Shown piece after piece: positions 38,695 to 41,598 of a DNA stretch of 41,598 bases. Each line of letters begins with the position of its first letter. Within the stretch, counting starts at the first letter, position 1. The stretch is from Christensenella sp. UBA941 (GTDB lineage Bacteria > Bacillota > Clostridia > Christensenellales > UBA941): the NCBI GenBank assembly GCA_002293365.1, contig DBDD01000334.1:1-41598 (forward strand), given 5' to 3'. Both the position numbers and the translations under genes were made by a program. Under the pieces are notes generated by a model. It was not told where the DNA came from. It saw only the letters and a program-made list of their open reading frames with translations, and ran no database searches.

Positions 38695-39261
38695 CTACAC
38701 CGCTCGCTTCTTCGGTCTGCCCTGAATTGGCGCTTTCTCTTTCGTCAGTGCTTCGAGTGGCGTCATTCCGCACTTTTTAACCCTGTATTGCGCCAATTGA
38801 TACGAAATGCCATATTGATCGCACCATTGACACATAGGCTTCGTTTCGCCGTTGATCGTCCATGAAACGCCGTTGCCGTCGTGTAGTTTGTGCCGCGCAT
38901 GAGGCTTGTGGGGTCTATGCTTAACCTTGACTCGCCCTAAGTAGCGCCTGTTTTTGCCGTTCTCGCTTGCTGTTACCCAGTGGCAATTTTCAGGACAGTA
39001 ATTTCCGTCATTATCGCGCCGGTCGAGTTGTTGGTCTTTACGGGTTTTGGAATAATCGTATCCGTAAGAGATAGCCCAGCCCTTGAACGAAAAGAAACTG
39101 TTACGCCATTCATCGCACACTGAAATTCCCCGACCGCCGTAATGGTGGAAATTCGGGCATTTCGGATTGTAGCATCGCTGAATCATCGTATTCCATACGT
39201 GATAAAGCCTGTCTTTATAGCGCTGATACGCCCCTATCTTTGTTGATTCAATCTCGGCCAT
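38695..39261 (-). CDS. HNH/AP2-type homing-like endonuclease (copy 2)
   Basis: This 188-residue protein starts at ATG 39261 behind AAAGGAG. It shares with the gene at 18146 the block HYGGRGISVCDEW, LDRRDNDGNYCPENCHWVT and a C-terminal helix-turn-helix (CQWCDQYGISYQLAQYRVKK). It lacks the N-terminal zinc ribbon of copy 1. It sits alone between intergenic DNA and small genes, near the small terminase, as mobile endonuclease genes often do. Confidence 0.75.
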   Translation of the reverse strand: MAEIESTKIGAYQRYKDRLYHVWNTMIQRCYNPKCPNFHHYGGRGISVCDEWRNSFFSFKGWAISYGYDYSKTRKDQQLDRRDNDGNYCPENCHWVTASENGKNRRYLGRVKVKHRPHKPHARHKLHDGNGVSWTINGETKPMCQWCDQYGISYQLAQYRVKKCGMTPLEALTKEKAPIQGRPKKRAV

Positions 39262-39370
39262 GCGTCTACACGCTCCTTTCATTGCCTAGTTATTATTAGG
39301 CTTTTTATTTTCCCGGCCAGAAAAGTAGCTTACTGGCCTGTGGGGGCGGTTTCCATATATAGGGAGGGGT

Positions 39371-39434
39371 GGGGTATTATTCCATATGAATGCAGTCCAT
39401 ACCCCGCCCCGCCAGCCCCGCCGCCCGACTGCAT
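39371..39434. repeat. Inverted repeats enclosing a G-quadruplex motif
   Basis: ATGCAGTC (39390-39397) and GACTGCAT (39427-39434) flank a minus-strand G-rich tract (39426-39402). The tract has four runs of 3-4 G with loops of 4, 5 and 1 bases. A second inverted pair, GGGGTAT (39371-39377) with ATACCCC (39399-39405), overlaps it. The surrounding gap 39262-39492 holds no supported gene. Next to the small terminase, a packaging or replication site is plausible. Confidence 0.55.
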
Positions 39435-39492
39435 ACCCCTGTATAATCATACTTTGCATTAGGGTGGAGTCTATCGCAAAAACCACAGACGT

Positions 39493-39513
39493 AAAAAGCG
39501 CCCCGTTTGGGGC
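39493..39513 (-). terminator. Terminator after small terminase
   Basis: GCCCC-AAAC-GGGGC (39513-39500, minus) followed by a CTTTTT run, immediately after the small terminase stop. It separates the right-end operon from the endonuclease gene. Confidence 0.8.
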
Positions 39514-40122
39514 TTAATCGTCAATGTCGGGCATTCCGTCGCCGATTTGTTTGATGTATGCGGCTCGTTCCTCTGGCGGGCGGGGTTGTCCGAGCGGATC
39601 GAGCGGAGAAAGATTGATATCCTGTATGTCCTTCAAGCCGTCATAATTCTTTTGCCAGAAGATGCCGACAGCCTCTTTAACCTTGCCGTCCACCATCAAT
39701 TGTTCGCGTATTATTGCACAAAAACCCTTCACTTTTTTGATGAAGTCGGCATGTGAAGCGCTCGGCCCTCGCCCTTGTGACCAATCATATGCAATATCTT
39801 TGTCTATACCTAATGCAGCATACGCCGCTAGATTCCCCGGCTTAACATCGTTTTGTATGCACAAATCAATATAGCGCTTGAATCTATCTTCCAGCGCCGA
39901 TATGTTTTTACGGTCTACCTCGCCCCAGCTTATGACCTCGCCCGCCATCCAAGCATAGCGCGCGTTATCTCCCGGCTTTGTCTTGATACCGTTATCCCCT
40001 ATAACCGGGCTAGTAGCGCCGCCATTTCCCCCGGCTCTACTCCCCGGCTTGCTCTTGCTCCCCTTCGGCCTACCCCGGCCCCGCTTAACCGCTTGAATAT
40101 CCGTTATCTTTTGATCATCCAT
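39514..40122 (-). CDS. Terminase small subunit-like, with AT-hook
   Basis: This 202-residue protein has an N-terminal AT-hook-like KRGRGRPKGSKSKPGSR. The helical middle resembles phage small terminases (RFKRYIDLCIQNDVKPGN, YAALGIDKDIAYDWSQG, CAIIREQLMVDGKVKEAVG, IFWQKNYDGLKD), and the tail is acidic. It should recognise the packaging site and start cutting by the large subunit. It is unusual that the large subunit gene lies about 13.5 kb away instead of next door. Confidence 0.75.
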   Translation of the reverse strand: MDDQKITDIQAVKRGRGRPKGSKSKPGSRAGGNGGATSPVIGDNGIKTKPGDNARYAWMAGEVISWGEVDRKNISALEDRFKRYIDLCIQNDVKPGNLAAYAALGIDKDIAYDWSQGRGPSASHADFIKKVKGFCAIIREQLMVDGKVKEAVGIFWQKNYDGLKDIQDINLSPLDPLGQPRPPEERAAYIKQIGDGMPDIDD

Positions 40123-40340
40123 TATTCGTCTCCTACTACTCTCGCGAACATCTCGCTTAAAAATTGCCGAACAGTATCGACTGTAAAAGGCTCTGGCGGC
40201 GTGTCGTATACGATCGGCGCTGACATTGCATAACCGGCCTTTAATCCTGCTATCCGCTGCCGTATAACCTCCGCTTCCTCTGGTGTTATCTCCGACACCG
40301 ACGGCGGCGCGTACATCGGCGTTATGTTATCCTTGTCCAT
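40122..40340 (-). CDS. Hypothetical protein (72 aa)
   Basis: Directly upstream of and touching the small terminase gene. It contains EITPEEAEVIRQRIAGLKAG and DTVRQFLSEMFARVVGD, a helical pattern. Possibly a packaging accessory; no family recognised. Confidence 0.55.
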   Translation of the reverse strand: MDKDNITPMYAPPSVSEITPEEAEVIRQRIAGLKAGYAMSAPIVYDTPPEPFTVDTVRQFLSEMFARVVGDE

Positions 40341-40343
40341 GCC

Positions 40344-40703
40344 CTACCCCCTTAAATGCTGATGCCCGTAAAAGCCCGGCCCGATTACCGGCGTGATCGG
40401 AAAATGCCCGTGCTGCTCCGGCTCTCGCCCCGGCTCCGGCATTAATCCCGGCGTTCCGGCGTCCTCCGGCCAGTAAAATCCTATATGCGGATTATCTAAA
40501 AACCGCACTTTCCCCGGCTCGACCTCCGCGACTTGCCCGTCCTCGTACTCGACAATCGCGCCGGTCGTATCGTGCGAATTGAAATAATCGTCGGAACGCT
40601 TAACCAGTGTCACGCCCGCGCCCCACCCATGAAACAGCGCCCGCTTGCCGTCCACCTCGCACGGGCGAAGCTCGGCGCTTATTTTTATTCCGCTGCTTGC
40701 CAT
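40344..40703 (-). CDS. Hypothetical protein (119 aa)
   Basis: It starts at ATG 40703 after GAGGG. The N-terminal ~85 residues are beta-rich (LRPCEVDGKRALFHGWGAGV, AIVEYEDGQVAEVEPGKVRF), with a proline- and glycine-rich tail ending in a histidine-containing GPGFYGHQHLRG. Beta content suggests a small binding domain. Function unknown. Confidence 0.6.
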   Translation of the reverse strand: MASSGIKISAELRPCEVDGKRALFHGWGAGVTLVKRSDDYFNSHDTTGAIVEYEDGQVAEVEPGKVRFLDNPHIGFYWPEDAGTPGLMPEPGREPEQHGHFPITPVIGPGFYGHQHLRG

Positions 40704-40705
40704 CT

Positions 40706-40930
40706 TCAATCCCTCAAAAATTCTTCGGTCACAAAAGCCATTTCCCCGGCGACGATTTCCGCGCTGGTCTGGTCGATAGTGATTTTCGCGTGCGGATGAT
40801 ATTCCGCGCATAAAAAATCTATTAACGGTTTTGCCAGCGATTCAAAGCGGCGCTTAATTTCCTCTTTGCGCTTTTCCTCATCCTGCTGCTGTATCCGGCG
40901 CGCTATTTCGCCGTTGATATCCTGTTTCAT
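40706..40930 (-). CDS. Hypothetical charged protein (74 aa)
   Basis: First gene after the promoter at 40965-40993, with a GGGGAA site before the ATG. A long charged helix (EIARRIQQQDEEKRKEEIKR) is followed by a small alpha/beta part. No family recognised. Confidence 0.6.
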   Translation of the reverse strand: MKQDINGEIARRIQQQDEEKRKEEIKRRFESLAKPLIDFLCAEYHPHAKITIDQTSAEIVAGEMAFVTEEFLRD

Positions 40931-40964
40931 TTCCCCGCCTCAATAATAAATTAATTTCGAATTA

Positions 40965-40993
40965 ATTATATCGCAAAAATAGTAAAACCACAA
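40965..40993 (-). promoter_or_regulatory. Promoter TTGTGG-N17-TATAAT for right-end operon
   Basis: On the minus strand TTGTGG (40993-40988) and a perfect TATAAT (40970-40965), 17 bases apart. Motif copy F overlaps the -35 box, so the bound factor would block or replace normal recognition there. It drives the genes at 40930 down to the small terminase. Confidence 0.6.
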
Positions 40994-41038
40994 TATATTG
41001 CGTTGTTTAATTCGTCTATACCACAATATATAGATTTT
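40989..41038 (+). promoter_or_regulatory. AT-rich 17-bp motif, two copies (sites F and G)
   Basis: Site F (40989-41005) reads CACAATATATTGCGTTG and overlaps the -35 box of the leftward promoter. Site G (41022-41038) reads CACAATATATAGATTTT and lies 38 bases before the -35 box of the rightward promoter at 41076. The two starts are 33 bp apart (about three helical turns). Confidence 0.65.
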
Positions 41039-41075
41039 ACAATTGTGAACAAATTATGAACAAACGAAAAATGTA

Positions 41076-41104
41076 TTGCTATTACTCCGATAAAGGAGTA
41101 TAAT
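41076..41104 (+). promoter_or_regulatory. Promoter TTGCTA-N17-TATAAT with operator in spacer
   Basis: TTGCTA (41076-41081) and TATAAT (41099-41104), 17 bases apart. The spacer contains the inverted repeat TACTCC-N6-GGAGTA (41083-41100), which overlaps the -10 box, a typical repressor site. It drives the plus-strand gene at 41134. Confidence 0.7.
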
Positions 41105-41133
41105 GGACAAAAGAAGGAAGGGAGACCAGGATC

Positions 41134-41598
41134 ATGGCGTGGTACAAGATAAGCAAAGAGGACATCACGGAGTACAAAGCCCTTACCGGCGCGACGAACG
41201 ATTCCCTTAAAAATTCTCCCCTCTGGCTGTCGGTCGATTCCGATGGAGATTTCGTGGCCACAAACCGCGCCCGTCAAGCGTCTTTCTATCGCGAGCTTGA
41301 CGAAGCGAGAGAAGCGCAAGCGAAAAAGGCGTCCGCCGAAAAACTGGCCGCAAAACGCGCTGCTGGCGTAGTCACCTGGACGAAATACAACGGCGAATGG
41401 TGCCTGCTCGTCCCGACCGGCTCAGAAGCGCAAAAGGACGATATCGTCACCGTCTCCAAGCGGGACGGCTCCACCCAAGAAAAGATGCTCGGCGCGATAG
41501 TCGCGGAAACCCAGCGCGGCACATGCTACATAGCGCGTGACCCCGAAGTCAAAAAAGCCGCTCCCGCCGCTGTAGTCGCAGCGCCCGCCACAGACACC
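41134..41598 (+). CDS. Partial plus-strand gene (runs off right edge)
   Basis: From ATG 41134, 155 codons are open to the end. GGAAGGGAG lies upstream. The N-terminus (AWYKISKEDITEYKALTGA) is followed by an alanine/lysine-rich coiled coil (about 58-84, ELDEAREAQAKKASAEKL). Then comes a small beta domain (about 88-137, TWTKYNGEWCLLVPTGSE, DDIVTVSKRDGST, TCYIARD) and an alanine/proline linker. Such short beta domains occur before zinc-finger or nuclease parts in some phage proteins. It may begin a rightward early operon; function unknown. Confidence 0.75.
   Translation, partial: MAWYKISKEDITEYKALTGATNDSLKNSPLWLSVDSDGDFVATNRARQASFYRELDEAREAQAKKASAEKLAAKRAAGVVTWTKYNGEWCLLVPTGSEAQKDDIVTVSKRDGSTQEKMLGAIVAETQRGTCYIARDPEVKKAAPAAVVAAPATDT

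Noticed and set aside
39286..39486. Minus-strand frame of 66 codons
   Set aside because: It lies over the G-rich inverted-repeat region, lacks a ribosome binding site and has no protein-like pattern.
1..41598. Integrase, lysis genes, reverse transcriptase (diversity-generating element), CRISPR array
   Set aside because: I looked for their motifs and layouts and found none in this window; they may lie outside it.

Overview
The window is a tailed-phage genome segment (prophage or free phage) of the siphovirus type, probably from a Clostridia-like Bacillota host. The reasons are an SPP1-type portal, a scaffold starting with an MNLQLFA-like segment, a non-contractile tail set with a long tape measure, DUF6711-like and DUF6273-like tail proteins, strong AGGAGG ribosome binding sites and many 4-bp ATGA gene overlaps. 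No integrase, lysis cassette, DNA polymerase or reverse transcriptase is visible, so the genome is probably cut at both ends. The left edge interrupts a tail-tip gene and the right edge interrupts a plus-strand gene.

Layout. 1-5975 (minus): tail tip and receptor-binding genes, including a collagen-like fibre and a large tail protein with an S74-type self-cleaving chaperone. 5976-11138: an island of mixed-strand accessory and regulatory genes inside the tail cluster. It holds a small structured RNA, an HNH relic, an ImmA/IrrE-like peptidase pair, a ribbon-helix-helix regulator, a BRO-type antirepressor and a surface lipoprotein. 11339-23441 (minus): tape measure, two tail-assembly chaperone frames joined by a -1 frameshift signal, major tail protein, head-tail connectors, capsid, scaffold and portal. 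23468-24354: a control and RNA region with divergent promoters, a Com-like zinc-finger gene, an intrinsic terminator in front of the portal, a plus-strand tRNA-Thr and a tRNA-like element. 24361-38626 (minus): large terminase, a sigma factor, and a long run of small early genes (Lar-like zinc ribbons, tandem HExxH proteins, a radical SAM enzyme, an MmcB-like nuclease, a GIY-YIG protein, a RepL-like protein). It also encodes a chimeric transcription factor combining sigma region 4 with an RNA polymerase alpha C-terminal domain. 38695-40930 (minus): a second HNH/AP2-type endonuclease, a G-rich structured intergenic region, the small terminase and three small genes. 41134-end (plus): one partial gene.

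How it may work together. The main candidate for an undescribed system is the transcription circuit. Eight near-identical 17-bp AT-rich sites (consensus near CACAATATATWGATTTT) sit only in intergenic regions, most of them beside or inside good promoters. At the 23.7 kb divergent promoter pair, one site lies exactly 5 bp upstream of each -35 box. That is where an RNA polymerase alpha C-terminal domain would bind, and the phage encodes a protein carrying that domain fused to sigma region 4. A second possible layer is translational. The tape measure and DUF6711-like genes lack a Shine-Dalgarno sequence near their GTG starts but share a leader with a GAGCGCC direct repeat at identical spacing. A related copy follows the Com-like gene, whose family in phage Mu activates translation. 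The sites, repeats and spacings are read from the sequence; the regulatory links are inference.
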